DNA of 64,000 nucleotides. It comes from Streptomyces sp. A1136 (GTDB lineage: Bacteria; Actinomycetota; Actinomycetes; Streptomycetales; Streptomycetaceae). This document shows, piece after piece, positions 1 to 8,321 of this stretch. Where the stretch lies: NCBI RefSeq assembly GCF_004795055.1, contig NZ_SSBJ01000023.1, positions 62,001 to 126,000 on the forward strand, written 5' to 3'. Below the pieces are notes generated by a model that had not been told where the DNA came from, did no database searches, and saw only the letters and a list, made by a program, of their open reading frames with translations. The translations under genes were made by a program, and so were the position numbers. Each line of letters opens with the position of its first letter. The stretch's first letter is position 1.

Positions 1-258
1 GATCGCGGGAGCATGGTCGAGGACAGCTTCACCGCCCTGGACGAGCAGACCGTCACCGTGCCGGGCACGGAGGCGGCCGCCCTGATCGTCCCGAGCCTGG
101 CCGGACCCCTGACCGCCGTCCTTGACCAGCGGAAACTGCCGGCTGGGCGGATCGAGGAGCTGCTGGAGGCTCACCCCCTCTTTTTTACAGGGCAAGCACC
201 AACCCGGGCCCTGGCCGCGCGGCCGGGTCGCCCGGGCCGCTGGAGGGCCGAGGCGTAG
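1..258 (+). pseudogene. IS110-family transposase remnant, 5' end outside window
   Basis: The frame is open from base 1. Residues around DEQTVTVPGTEAAA and RIEELLEAHPL resemble the linker of IS110-type (DEDD) transposases, which precedes the C-terminal transposase_20 domain. After HPL (about base 180) the resemblance ends: the SMPGIG-type motif expected next is absent, unrelated residues follow, and a stop comes at 256-258. What remains is a decayed internal fragment. No terminal repeat or partner end is visible, and no function is expected. Confidence 0.5.
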
Positions 259-268
259 TGTGCCGGGT

Positions 269-844
269 GTGATCGAACTGAACTTCCCGTCGGGGGGCCG
301 GAGTCGTCCGGCGAAGTCATCCGTGGCGCTGGCGCTTGTCCTCGTGGTCGTCGAGGGGGTCACAGCGTTCGTCCGGGTCGGTGCGGTGGGGTTCTGCTGG
401 ATGGTGGGCGGGACTATCGCCCTCCTCGCCCCGCTTGTCCTCCTGTCGCGCCGGAGTTGGAGCAGGGTCGGGGCCGACGGAATAACCATCTGTTGGGGTC
501 TGGGGCACGGCCGCACATACCCCTGGCACGAGATCCAGTGGATTGACGTGCGCGAGACCAAGGGCCAGGGTTCGTCCTCGCACGCGGTCCGAATGTTCCT
601 CTCGGGCGGCCGGCGTCGTTCGTTGCCCGGGCTCTACCGCAGTGACATGCACCCCGCCCCCGACTTCGACGAGCAGTTCCAACGGGTCGTCAACTGGTGG
701 GAGCTGAGCACGGACCAGACCGCACGGGTTCGGCCGTCCGAGCAGTTCCGAGACCGGCTGACTCCGACCGTGGTCGGACTGGTCGGAACCATTGCCATTG
801 TCGTCGTGATGTTCGCCGCTTTCGTGATCGTAAGGCAGCTCTAG
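269..844 (+). CDS. PH-domain-like membrane protein
   Basis: 191 aa from a GTG start at 269, chosen because the frame upstream is non-protein-like. Two adjacent N-terminal hydrophobic helices (about residues 15-55) are followed by a soluble stretch and a single C-terminal helix (about 165-188). The soluble part contains GADGITICWGLGHGRTYPWHEIQWIDV, split here as GADGITICWG and YPWHEIQWIDV, the pattern of the bacterial PH domain (DUF2581-like) common in Streptomyces. Its role is unknown. It is probably a single-gene unit unrelated to the biosynthetic clusters downstream. Confidence 0.65.
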   Translation: MIELNFPSGGRSRPAKSSVALALVLVVVEGVTAFVRVGAVGFCWMVGGTIALLAPLVLLSRRSWSRVGADGITICWGLGHGRTYPWHEIQWIDVRETKGQGSSSHAVRMFLSGGRRRSLPGLYRSDMHPAPDFDEQFQRVVNWWELSTDQTARVRPSEQFRDRLTPTVVGLVGTIAIVVVMFAAFVIVRQL

Positions 845-1721
845 GCATCTCGTTCAGCCTCGGGGCTCGATGAAGTGGGTGAGTGTCTCTGTCGGCCGGC
901 AGACACTTGAGGACGAGTGGGTGATGAAGAAGCGGTGGGCGATGACCCAGCCCTGCTGCTTGTCGAGGATGGGCGGTGCTTCATCACGGCAGACGTGGCG
1001 CAGGTAGCGGCGGCGACCGGTGCTCCTGCCGTCAGCAACGCCGGTGAGGCGACGAGCACGGCCGGCGGGCCCAGAGCCCTCACGCCCGTGAGCTTGGCGT
1101 GTGGGTCGGCTTCAGGGCTCGCCAGTCGCGGGACGCGTCCCACGTCATAGCGGACCGCGGTCCGCCGGTTTTGGGACCCGAGAGGTCGTCCAGGACCCGG
1201 GCAGCGGGCCGCGTTGAGGGCTGCGGTCGGTGACTCCTGGGCGCGTTCGTCGATCGCTGCGGTGACGGTCTCCAGCGTCCCTCGGACCCGTGCTCGCGGC
1301 ACGGAAGATGCCTGGACTCGGCCCAGTCCACGGTGTGGGCCTCCCCCATCGAGCCACCAGGCGTACTCGGCCCGCACAGCGGTCGCGCGCGGTCGACGGC
1401 GGTGGTCTTGCCCGTCGTGGACGTTCCGGTGCTGCACGCCACGAGCGCGACCGCCGACAACGGAAGCCGCGGTCGCCCCCTGGACGACCGCCCCTCGGCT
1501 CTGCTGCCCTGGAGTACTCCCGCACGGCCGTCCCGGGCAACGGCCCGCCTCCCGCCACCCGCCTCGCGGTACGGCAGCCAAGGATCAGTGTCCGCGCGTC
1601 GGTCGGCCCGCCGGGATGCAGCACAATCGACTGCGGTCACCTGCGTGCCGATGACGAAGACCGCCGGCTCCGAGCAGGGCGCTTCCGCGCGGCGCATGCG
1701 ATTCTCTACCCGGAAGGCATC
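845..1721. other. Gene-poor stretch, possible decayed sequence
   Basis: About 880 bp with no convincing coding region. Several frames stay open on both strands, as expected of high-GC DNA, but their translations are rich in Arg/Pro/Ser with no recognisable motif. A minus-strand frame near 850-1030 (residues such as ILDKQQGWVIAHRFFITH) looks slightly protein-like and may be a fragment of an inactivated gene. Given the IS110 remnant just upstream, a degraded insertion region is plausible but unproven. Confidence 0.3.
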
Positions 1722-2255
1722 ATGTCGATCCCCCCGCAGTCCCCGCAGTACCCCGCCGGACCGCCGCAGTTCCAGCCGTACCAGGCCCAGCCATACGGCC
1801 TCGGCTACGGGGATACGCCGCCCGGGTGGGCGCCGGCCGGCCTGGCGAACATCGGCGCCCGGTTCGGTGCCCGGGTGCTGGACGTCATCTTCTGGTACGT
1901 CGGGTACTTCATCGTGGCCTTCCCCGTGATGATGTGGATGCGCGCGGGCGGTGGCGCCCCCGCGACAGCCCTGCTCAGCGTCTGCCTCGTCGCGTCGTTC
2001 GTCCTGTACTTCGCGGTGTCCATATGGAAGTTCGGTTCGACGCTCGGCAAGCGCATCTGCGGGGTTCGGATCGTGCGCCGACAGACGGCCGCCCCCATGG
2101 GGTTCTGGCGCGCCGTCGGGCGCGAGGCGTTCTGGCTGGTGGCCGTCGTCATGCCCGTCCTCGGTCTGCTCAATCCGCTGTGGTGCTGTTGGGACAAGCC
2201 GTACCAGCAGTGCCTGCACGACAAGATTGCCGACAGCATGGCCGTCAGGCGCTGA
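1722..2255 (+). CDS. RDD family membrane protein
   Basis: 177 aa from ATG 1722, preceded by GGAAGG. The N-terminal about 45 residues are rich in Pro, Gln and Tyr (PPQSPQYPAGPPQFQ), followed by an RDD domain: GARFGARVLDVIFW starts the first helix, a second helix follows at about 85-105, then the conserved GSTLGKRICGVRIVR loop, and a third helix ends near NPLWCCWD. A short cytosolic proline-rich tail on an RDD membrane domain is common in Streptomyces. The substrate or function of RDD proteins is not established. No link to the nearby biosynthetic genes is apparent. Confidence 0.8.
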   Translation: MSIPPQSPQYPAGPPQFQPYQAQPYGLGYGDTPPGWAPAGLANIGARFGARVLDVIFWYVGYFIVAFPVMMWMRAGGGAPATALLSVCLVASFVLYFAVSIWKFGSTLGKRICGVRIVRRQTAAPMGFWRAVGREAFWLVAVVMPVLGLLNPLWCCWDKPYQQCLHDKIADSMAVRR

Positions 2256-2998
2256 GATCGCAGGGGCCAACCGGTTCTCCTCAATGCGGTACGCAGATGG
2301 CTCCTCCCCTTCCTGACAGGCCCCTTCCACCCGCCGGTGCCGATCGTCACCCCGACCCCGTCCGAAGCCCGGCCTCCCCGTGATGGCCGTGCCGATGTGA
2401 ACAACGTGCGCGGGGACGGCCCGGTGGCGGACTCAAAGGCTGCCGAACCACCTCATCGCCGCCGGGGTGCGTGCAGGAGGCGAATCGAACCGAAGTATTG
2501 GCGCGGTGGGATTCACGCAGGTCAAAGACCTGCCATGACCGGTCCTCGGGGCCGTAGGCGAACACGCTCACGGTTGAATGGGCTCTGCCGGGGGCCGGGC
2601 GGGGTCACAGTGGGTGCGGGCGAAGGCACCGTCGGCACGGTGGACGACGTCAGGCTGCGGAGGTGCCGGCCACACGCTCAACGAATGCTCCTCAACCGGG
2701 TCGTTCGGGCGTGCGCCGACACGCCGCCTTCACGGGCGACGAGCCTTTCCGCATCCGCGCCACGAACCAGGCCCCGAGGGGGGCGGACAGCCCCGGGCGA
2801 CCGGGCGTTGCGGTACGTCGTGTGGTGGTGAACTTCGACTCGGGCCAGCCGGGACGGCCGTCGATCGTTGGAGGCGAGCAGGTTCCCTGCTGCGTCACGG
2901 CGACCGTCCCGGTTGCTGTGCGGATACCCCCGAATCCTGGTTTCCACCAGGTACCGGGCCACCGTCATCCAGCCTCACGACTGCGTTGTGCCGGGCGA
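2256..2998. other. Intergenic region without a supported gene
   Basis: About 740 bp. Open frames exist on both strands, including a minus-strand frame at 2678-2968, but none shows a recognisable domain, a good ribosome-binding site with a sensible N-terminus, or the alternation of hydrophobic residues expected of a folded protein. I see no clear terminator, tRNA or repeat here. Confidence 0.3.
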
Positions 2999-3160
2999 TT
3001 ACCAGCGATACCAGCGGCCGCTGCCGCCCTTGGGACGGGCGACGAAGCCGATCAGCCACAGCACCAGCACCGCGATGGCGACCCACCAGAGGATCTTCAC
3101 CGCGAAACCGGCACCGAACAGGATCAGAGCGAGCAGAAGAACGAGAAGCAGGGGAACCAT
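2999..3160 (-). CDS. Small hydrophobic membrane protein
   Basis: 53 aa from ATG 3160, with GGAGG about 8 nt upstream on the minus strand. An in-frame upstream start would add seven residues but has no such site. The protein is almost entirely hydrophobic: one helix from residue 2 to 18 and another through ILWWVAIAVLVLWLIGFVA, then a basic aromatic tail ending GGSGRWYRW. Short proteins with this layout and RWYRW-like ends are frequent in Streptomyces and annotated only as hydrophobic proteins. The CsbD-like stress gene lies 400 bp away on the opposite strand. Function unknown. Confidence 0.7.
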   Translation of the reverse strand: MVPLLLVLLLALILFGAGFAVKILWWVAIAVLVLWLIGFVARPKGGSGRWYRW

Positions 3161-3564
3161 AGTTATCAACCTCCGAAGCACCTTCTGCCCGACCGCTCCC
3201 CACCCATGCAGCCGATTTTTATGTGTTTCTTATGCCGGCAGGCGGGCAGGAGAACGCGCTCATATTCGTGGCGGTTCGCCAAAGCCCCGCCCACGGCCTC
3301 CTCTCCGGGCCTCGGCGCGCCGCTTGGCGGAGGCCGGCCATCGCGCGGGCGCCACGGCGGCGCTGCTCGCGGTTCTGCCCGCCCCGCAGCCCCGCCACGG
3401 CCTGATTGGACCTGATGGGCGCATGGTTCCTCGCCGCGGGATGCGACTACCGAGCCGTGCGACCCGCGATGCCGACGAAACGGGCTGCGCTGCGGGGTTT
3501 GGGGCCGACGGTTGTGAGTAGGAGAGCGGTCACGACCAATCCGGTACTTCACGAGGAGGTCCCC
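3161..3564. promoter_or_regulatory. Divergent intergenic region with a possible sigma-B-like promoter
   Basis: 404 bp between the hydrophobic protein and the CsbD-like gene, which diverge. GTTT at 3497-3500 and GAGTAG at 3516-3521, 15 bp apart, loosely match the GTTT-N14-GGGTAT pattern of stress sigma-B-type promoters of Streptomyces. This fits the stress link of CsbD proteins, but the match is imperfect. No other gene or repeat is evident in the stretch. Confidence 0.3.
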
Positions 3565-3738
3565 ATGTCGGGCACAGAGAAGAGCAAGGCGCACGCCGAG
3601 CAGACCAAGGGCAAGGTCAAGGAGACCGTCGGACGCGCCGTCGGCAACGACCGTATGACCACGGAAGGCCGCGCCGACCAGGCCAAGGGCAGCGCCCGCC
3701 AGGCCAAGGAAGACACCAAGGACGCCTTCCGCCACTGA
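3565..3738 (+). CDS. CsbD-like stress protein
   Basis: 57 aa from ATG 3565 with GAGGAGG upstream at ideal spacing. The sequence is short, charged and helical, with two similar repeats: EQTKGKVKETVGRAVGND and QAKGSARQAKEDTKDAF. This is the pattern of the CsbD family, small general-stress proteins (sigma-B controlled in Bacillus) of unknown biochemical role. Length is normal for the family. It is a single-gene unit closed by the hairpin that follows and is not part of the adjacent biosynthetic operon. Confidence 0.85.
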   Translation: MSGTEKSKAHAEQTKGKVKETVGRAVGNDRMTTEGRADQAKGSARQAKEDTKDAFRH

Positions 3739-3767
3739 CCACCTCACAACAAGACCGCTGTGCACCA

Positions 3768-3802
3768 CCGGGCCCCGACCCTCTCCCAAGGTCGGGGCCC
3801 GG
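3768..3802 (+). terminator. Hairpin terminator after CsbD-like gene
   Basis: Perfect 13-bp inverted repeat (CCGGGCCCCGACC at 3768-3780 and its complement at 3790-3802) around a 9-nt loop, 30 bp after the CsbD stop. There is no U-run, as is usual in Streptomyces. It probably works in both directions, because the minus-strand operon end lies on its other side. The stretch 3803-3987 between it and the thioesterase stop also holds a short minus-strand open frame (to 3812) that I cannot assign. Confidence 0.75.
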
Positions 3803-3987
3803 TCATGACCGTCACAGGGAAGGGGGGACGTCGTTGCTGACGACAGTGTTCTCACCATCTGCGAGAGTGCGCTCCATCCGGTTGTCCCTGCCGATGGATT
3901 CCACCCGCTCCCGCGCCACTGCAAAGGTCGGCGGCTCCTGCACCTGGATCCGCGCCGGGATGGAACCGGGGCGTCGGCAGACCAGGC

Positions 3988-4737
3988 TTACGACGCCATG
4001 AAGCGGCCCGGGGCGGTCGTGGTGGTCCGGACGAGGTCCTGGCGCAGCGCGTGCCACCACAGGTCCTCCTCGTCCGGTCCGGTCAGGAAGTGCGCGGCCG
4101 GCAGGGTGTGCGAGGTGAGGCGGTCGGTCTCCTCCTGCCAGGCGAGGGTCGAGGCCGCCGGTATCGCCGTGTCCGCGGCGCCGTGGTAGACGAAGATCGG
4201 GCACCGCAGCCGTCGGTGGGAGTCGGGTCTGAGGTAGCTCTCGCTCGCGTGGAGTTCCGCCCGGATGGTGGGGAGGAAGAGTTCGAGGAACTCCTCCTCC
4301 CCCTCCAGGTCGGGGCTCAGGCCGCCGATCCCGGCGAGTTCGGTGAGCAGTTCCGCGTCGGCCATCGAGCGCCAATTGATCGCCGGCAGGGGGGTGGAGG
4401 GTGCCCGCTGGCTGGCCGCGAACAGGGCCTCGACCGGCTTTCCGGACGCCTCCAGCCGCGCGGCCACGTCGTACGCCACGAGCGCGCCGTAACTGATCCC
4501 GGCGAACGCCAGGCGCTCGCCGGCCGCGATCCGATCGGCCAGCGACCGCAGCGTGTACTCGCTCACCGCGGCGACGTCCGGGAAGGGCTCGTCGAAGAGC
4601 CGTCCTTCCCGGCCCGGCAGATTGGGCAGGACCAGCTCGACGCCGTCGGGCAGGTCCTCCCGCCAGTCGCGAAAACGCCTCAGCCCGCCCCCCGCGTGCG
4701 GAAAGCACACGAGGGTCAGGGTGTGCAGGCCTGACAT
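3988..4737 (-). CDS. Type II (editing) thioesterase
   Basis: 249 aa alpha/beta-hydrolase of the GrsT/RifR TEII type. Visible features are the N-terminal CFPHAGGG motif, LVLPNLPGREGR, the nucleophile elbow GISYGA with Ser82 (GHSMGA is usual), and the C-terminal AAHFLTG with the catalytic His. Such enzymes hydrolyse misprimed or stalled acyl groups from carrier proteins. It is the last gene of the NRPS/PKS operon. Because none of the NRPS proteins ends in a thioesterase domain, it is also a candidate for product release in trans. The start ATG has AGAGGTG upstream. Confidence 0.85.
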   Translation of the reverse strand: MSGLHTLTLVCFPHAGGGLRRFRDWREDLPDGVELVLPNLPGREGRLFDEPFPDVAAVSEYTLRSLADRIAAGERLAFAGISYGALVAYDVAARLEASGKPVEALFAASQRAPSTPLPAINWRSMADAELLTELAGIGGLSPDLEGEEEFLELFLPTIRAELHASESYLRPDSHRRLRCPIFVYHGAADTAIPAASTLAWQEETDRLTSHTLPAAHFLTGPDEEDLWWHALRQDLVRTTTTAPGRFMAS

Positions 4738-4789
4738 GTGACACCTCTGTTGTTCGATGGTTGACCGACTCGGAACGGCTCGGGTGCGC

Positions 4790-6022
4790 TCAGCGGCGCG
4801 CGCCGACGACCGCCGCGGGGCCGATGCAGGCGAGCAGCTCGTCCAGTGCCTCGTAGAAGCCCTCGATCTCGGCGACCTCGTTGTAGAGGTACGCGGAGAC
4901 GCGCAGGATCTCCCCGCCGGCCAGGCCGGTGACCAGCGGCTGCGAGCACATGTGACCGCTGCGCACCATGTAGCCGTACGAGTCGCTCAGCATGCGGGCG
5001 ACGTCGCCGGTGGGGACGCCCTCCTCCAGGCGGAGGCTGACGAGGCCGATGCGGTCGATGAGGTTCGGTGATCCGATCAGGCGGACGCCGGGGCGAGTGA
5101 TCGCGCCGCCGACCAGTGCCCGGGCGACGTCCCGCTCGTGCTTCTGGAGTGCCACGGGGTCCAGGGCTTCGAGGTAGCGGATCGCCGCGCCGGCTCCGAT
5201 GACCGAGGCGATGGCCGGCGTACCGGCCTCGAACTTGTACGGCGTGCGACGGTCGACGCTGCCGTCGAGGTCCACCCAGTCCACCATGCCGCCGCCCACC
5301 GTCAGCGGGCGCAGCGCGGCGAGGAGCCGGCTGCGGCCGAAGAGGACGCCCACCCCGGTGGGGCCGAGCATCTTGTGCATCGAGAAGGCGACGAAGTCGA
5401 CGTCCAGCTCGCGCACGTTGAGGCGCTGGTGGGGCAGGGACTGTGCGGCGTCGAGGACGATGACCGCGTCGGTGGCGGAGCGGATCTCGGCGATCAGTTC
5501 CGCCACCGGGTGGATGGTGCCGGTGACGTTCGAGCAGTGGGTGAGCGCGACCACCTTCGGCCGGTCGCGCAGCAGCTCCCGGAAGTGCTCGCGATCGAGC
5601 CGGCCGTCGGCGTCGACGCGGGTCAGGGCGAGGCGGCCGGCGCGTCGCCAGGGCAGCATCTGGGAGTGGTGGGCGTCCATGCAGCCGACGATGTAGGCGT
5701 CCGGTTCCAGCTCCAGGCCCTGCGCGACAAGGTTCAGCGCCTCGCTGGTGTTGCGGGTCAGGACGACCTCGTTTGCCGCGGCGCCGATGTGGGACGCGAT
5801 CTGCACGCGGGACGCCTCGTAGGCGTCGGACGCCTCCTCGGAGAGCCGGTGCTTCCCGCGGTGGATGTTGGCGCCGTTGGTCTCGTAGTACTCGGTGATG
5901 GCGCGGATGACGGCGTCGGGCTTGAGGGTGGTGGCCGCACTGTCCAGGTAGGAGATCCGCTGCCCGTCGATCTCCCGGCGCAGGGCGGGGAAGTCGTCCC
6001 GGTAGCTGTTTCGCACGATCAT
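4790..6022 (-). CDS. SufS-like cysteine desulfurase (class V aminotransferase fold)
   Basis: 410 aa PLP enzyme. The order of motifs is that of SufS/CsdA: LDSAATTLKP, NIHRGKHRLSEEA, the PLP lysine in SMHKMLGPTGVG (Lys217), and the mobile-loop cysteine in SGHMCSQPL (Cys359), matching the RxGHxCxQPL pattern of genuine desulfurases. It should therefore be able to form a protein persulfide from cysteine. Its start overlaps the PaaK-like stop by one base (TGATG), implying translational coupling. A sulfur donor for the metabolite is a reasonable inference; selenocysteine lyase-like or other PLP chemistry cannot be excluded. Confidence 0.8.
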   Translation of the reverse strand: MIVRNSYRDDFPALRREIDGQRISYLDSAATTLKPDAVIRAITEYYETNGANIHRGKHRLSEEASDAYEASRVQIASHIGAAANEVVLTRNTSEALNLVAQGLELEPDAYIVGCMDAHHSQMLPWRRAGRLALTRVDADGRLDREHFRELLRDRPKVVALTHCSNVTGTIHPVAELIAEIRSATDAVIVLDAAQSLPHQRLNVRELDVDFVAFSMHKMLGPTGVGVLFGRSRLLAALRPLTVGGGMVDWVDLDGSVDRRTPYKFEAGTPAIASVIGAGAAIRYLEALDPVALQKHERDVARALVGGAITRPGVRLIGSPNLIDRIGLVSLRLEEGVPTGDVARMLSDSYGYMVRSGHMCSQPLVTGLAGGEILRVSAYLYNEVAEIEGFYEALDELLACIGPAAVVGARR

Positions 6023-7305
6023 CAGGCACCTTCCGCGGAGATCTGGGAGACGACCGGCTGGAACTTTCCGCTCCGCTCGCCGGCGATGTAGTCGACGGCC
6101 TCGAACCGCACCGGGTTCGGGGCCAGGGCCTCGGTCAGCCGCTGTTCGAGCGCGGTGCTCTGCGCCTCCCGCGCCGCGGCGTTGGGGATGTACCGGAAGG
6201 TGCACGCGCCGGTGCGGTCCTGTTCCAACTTGTAGAGGTCGATGCCGGGGGCATCGCCCACCAGGGCGTCGACGGCGCCGGGCGTGACGAGCCGGCCGTC
6301 CGCCAGCCGGATCATGTGGGTGGCCCGGCCCTCGATCCGCACCAGCGGCAGGTCGCTGCCACAGGTGCAGCGGCCGCCCAAGGGGGTGAAGTGGTCGCCG
6401 GTGGCGTAGCGGATGCGCGGCACCAGGCCGTCGTCCACCGTGGTGACGTACATCTCGCCCGTCTCGCCGTCCGCGACGGGCAGGCCGTCCCGGATGAACT
6501 CCATGTGGAAGTCGCGGTTGTTGACGTGGCGGTTGCCGTGGTGGCACTCGAACCCGAGGTAGCCCAGCTCGGACATGCCGATCATGTCGCCGACCGGCAG
6601 GTCCGGACCCATGAACTCCTCGATCTGGCGCCGCGCCACCCGGGTCATGAGGGTGTACCCGCACACCATGTGCAGGCGGCGGGGCGAGGTGATGGCGCGT
6701 CCCAGCTTGCGTGCCCACCGGGTCAGGAACGCGAAGTGCGTGGGGTCCACCACCAGCAGGTCGGGCTCGTACAGCTCGATCTCGTCGAGGGCCTTGACGA
6801 TCTGCCACTCCGGGGTGGCCAGGAGGTCGTGTGCCACGGTCAGCACGAGGGTGCCGTCCGCGAGGATCCGGTCCTCCATGGTGGAGAAGCCCGTCGCACA
6901 CTCGACGTCCGAGCAGTTCGGCGGCGCGAAGCGGCAGATCCTGGGGCGGCTGCCGGGGCGCCAGAGCTCGTCGAAGCGCCGGTTGACCCCGAGGGCCGAG
7001 GCCTGCCGGCGCGCCAGGTCGTAGGAGAGGATGGCGCTGTTGAGCCGCTCACCGGAGGTGCCGGAACTCTGGAAGCGCATCACGTGCGGCGAGTTGAGGG
7101 TGTATCCCTTCGCGAGCACGCCCGCGGGGAAGTTGCGCCGGTAGTGCGGCTTGGAGGTCGGCGGCAGCCGCAGGAAGTCCGCGGGTTCCCGAATGTCCGA
7201 CGGGAGGAGACCGCTGGCCTCCATGTGCTTGCGGAAGAAGACGGTGTTGTCGTAGGCGTAGGCGATCTCTTCGCGCACCGCCTCGAAGGTGCTCGGCTCG
7301 CTCAT
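6022..7305 (-). CDS. PaaK-like adenylate-forming enzyme (phenylacetate-CoA ligase family)
   Basis: 427 aa. Shows FQSSGTSGERLN (the phosphate-binding loop of PaaK-type ligases), GDMIGMSELGYLGFECHHGN, TGEMYVTTVDDGLVPRIRYATGDHF, and the cysteine motif GGRCTCGSDLPLVRIEGR, which replaces the usual A8 hinge region. Enzymes of this family activate a carboxylate as an acyl-AMP and transfer it to CoA or another thiol or amine. The substrate here is unknown. It overlaps both neighbours (ATGA with the dioxygenase, TGATG with the desulfurase), so activation of a carboxylate and sulfur delivery appear to be co-produced. Confidence 0.75.
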   Translation of the reverse strand: MSEPSTFEAVREEIAYAYDNTVFFRKHMEASGLLPSDIREPADFLRLPPTSKPHYRRNFPAGVLAKGYTLNSPHVMRFQSSGTSGERLNSAILSYDLARRQASALGVNRRFDELWRPGSRPRICRFAPPNCSDVECATGFSTMEDRILADGTLVLTVAHDLLATPEWQIVKALDEIELYEPDLLVVDPTHFAFLTRWARKLGRAITSPRRLHMVCGYTLMTRVARRQIEEFMGPDLPVGDMIGMSELGYLGFECHHGNRHVNNRDFHMEFIRDGLPVADGETGEMYVTTVDDGLVPRIRYATGDHFTPLGGRCTCGSDLPLVRIEGRATHMIRLADGRLVTPGAVDALVGDAPGIDLYKLEQDRTGACTFRYIPNAAAREAQSTALEQRLTEALAPNPVRFEAVDYIAGERSGKFQPVVSQISAEGA

Positions 7306-8321
7306 GCCATGGCCACCAGTACGGAGCGGTCGCCGGAGTAGGGGTTCCGGCCGTGCGAGAACTGCTCGTTGTCGACGATCATGACGTCGCCCGCTTCCCA
7401 GGGCAGGGCGATCTCCTCGGCGGCGTAGGCGGCCCGGACCTGGGCGAGGTCCTCGGGGTCCAGGGGGGTGCCGTCGCCGTACAGGGCATTGCGGGGCAGC
7501 TCGTCCTCGGCGAAGTTCGCACGCAGTTCGCTCTCGACGTGGGCCGGCAGCGAACTGACGTGGAACAGGTGCGCCTGGTTGAACCAGACGGTCTCTCCGG
7601 TGGCCCGGGCCTTGAGGGTCGCCTGTACCACGTGGCGGGTGCGCAGGCGCTCGCCGCCCAGCCACTGCGCCTCGATGCCGTGCCGTGCGCAGTAGGCGTC
7701 GACCTCGGCGCGGTCCCGGGTCTGGAAGACCTCCTGCCAGCTCAGGTCCATACCGTGGCCGAAGTTGCGGACGTACATGACGCCGTGGCGCTCGAAACGC
7801 TCGCGCGTGGCCAGGGGCAGCCGGGCGTGGACACGGGCGCTGTCCGCGACGGGGGTCTCGCCGCCCGTGGCGGCCGGGACGACGCAGGTGAGGAAGAGCG
7901 TCGCCGGCCAGGAGTCGGCGTAGGACATCTCGTTGTGCTGGGGGATGGTCTGGTCGGCCGGGTACTCGGTCGACGTGAAGACGTTCCCGTCGACGCGACG
8001 GCGCGGCGTGGAGCGGTTGTCGTAGTCGCGCAGTCCTCCGTCGAGGCCCGTGACGAGTTCCGCGAGGCCCGCGGCGTCGAGGGGGGCGAAGCCGCGCAGC
8101 AGCACGGCGCCGTGCTCGTCCCGCAGCCGGGCCAGGGTGGGGCCCGAGGTCGACAGCCACTCCCGGGCGTCGAGTCCGGGCACGGCCGGTGTGCAGCACA
8201 CGGCCCGGGTCCCCTCGATCAGCGGAGCGGTGCGCACCAGCGCCTGGCTGCTGACCGCGACGGACCGCCGCGCTCTGGTGAAACGGTCGCTCGGACCGGT
8301 CCCGCTGGTTCGGGTCAACAC
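7302..8321 (-). CDS. Fe(II)/2-oxoglutarate dioxygenase, SyrP-like; probable aspartyl beta-hydroxylase
   Basis: 339 aa of the TauD/clavaminate-synthase fold. The iron ligands are visible as HNEMS (His129, Glu131; HxE as in clavaminate synthase and SyrP-type enzymes) and FSHGRNPY (His323). The downstream Arg expected to bind 2-oxoglutarate is in SGDRSVL. The GTG start sits inside the end of the Asp-NRPS gene (GTGTTGA overlap), so the two are tightly coupled. SyrP hydroxylates Asp on an NRPS carrier. The preceding A domain reads as Asp-specific, so beta-hydroxylation of tethered aspartate is the best inference. Confidence 0.75.
   Translation of the reverse strand: MLTRTSGTGPSDRFTRARRSVAVSSQALVRTAPLIEGTRAVCCTPAVPGLDAREWLSTSGPTLARLRDEHGAVLLRGFAPLDAAGLAELVTGLDGGLRDYDNRSTPRRRVDGNVFTSTEYPADQTIPQHNEMSYADSWPATLFLTCVVPAATGGETPVADSARVHARLPLATRERFERHGVMYVRNFGHGMDLSWQEVFQTRDRAEVDAYCARHGIEAQWLGGERLRTRHVVQATLKARATGETVWFNQAHLFHVSSLPAHVESELRANFAEDELPRNALYGDGTPLDPEDLAQVRAAYAAEEIALPWEAGDVMIVDNEQFSHGRNPYSGDRSVLVAMA

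Noticed and set aside
845..2998. Small minus-strand open frames (for example 2347-2571 and 2678-2968) as genes
   Set aside because: No ribosome sites at plausible starts, no domain resemblance, and base use unlike the clear genes nearby.
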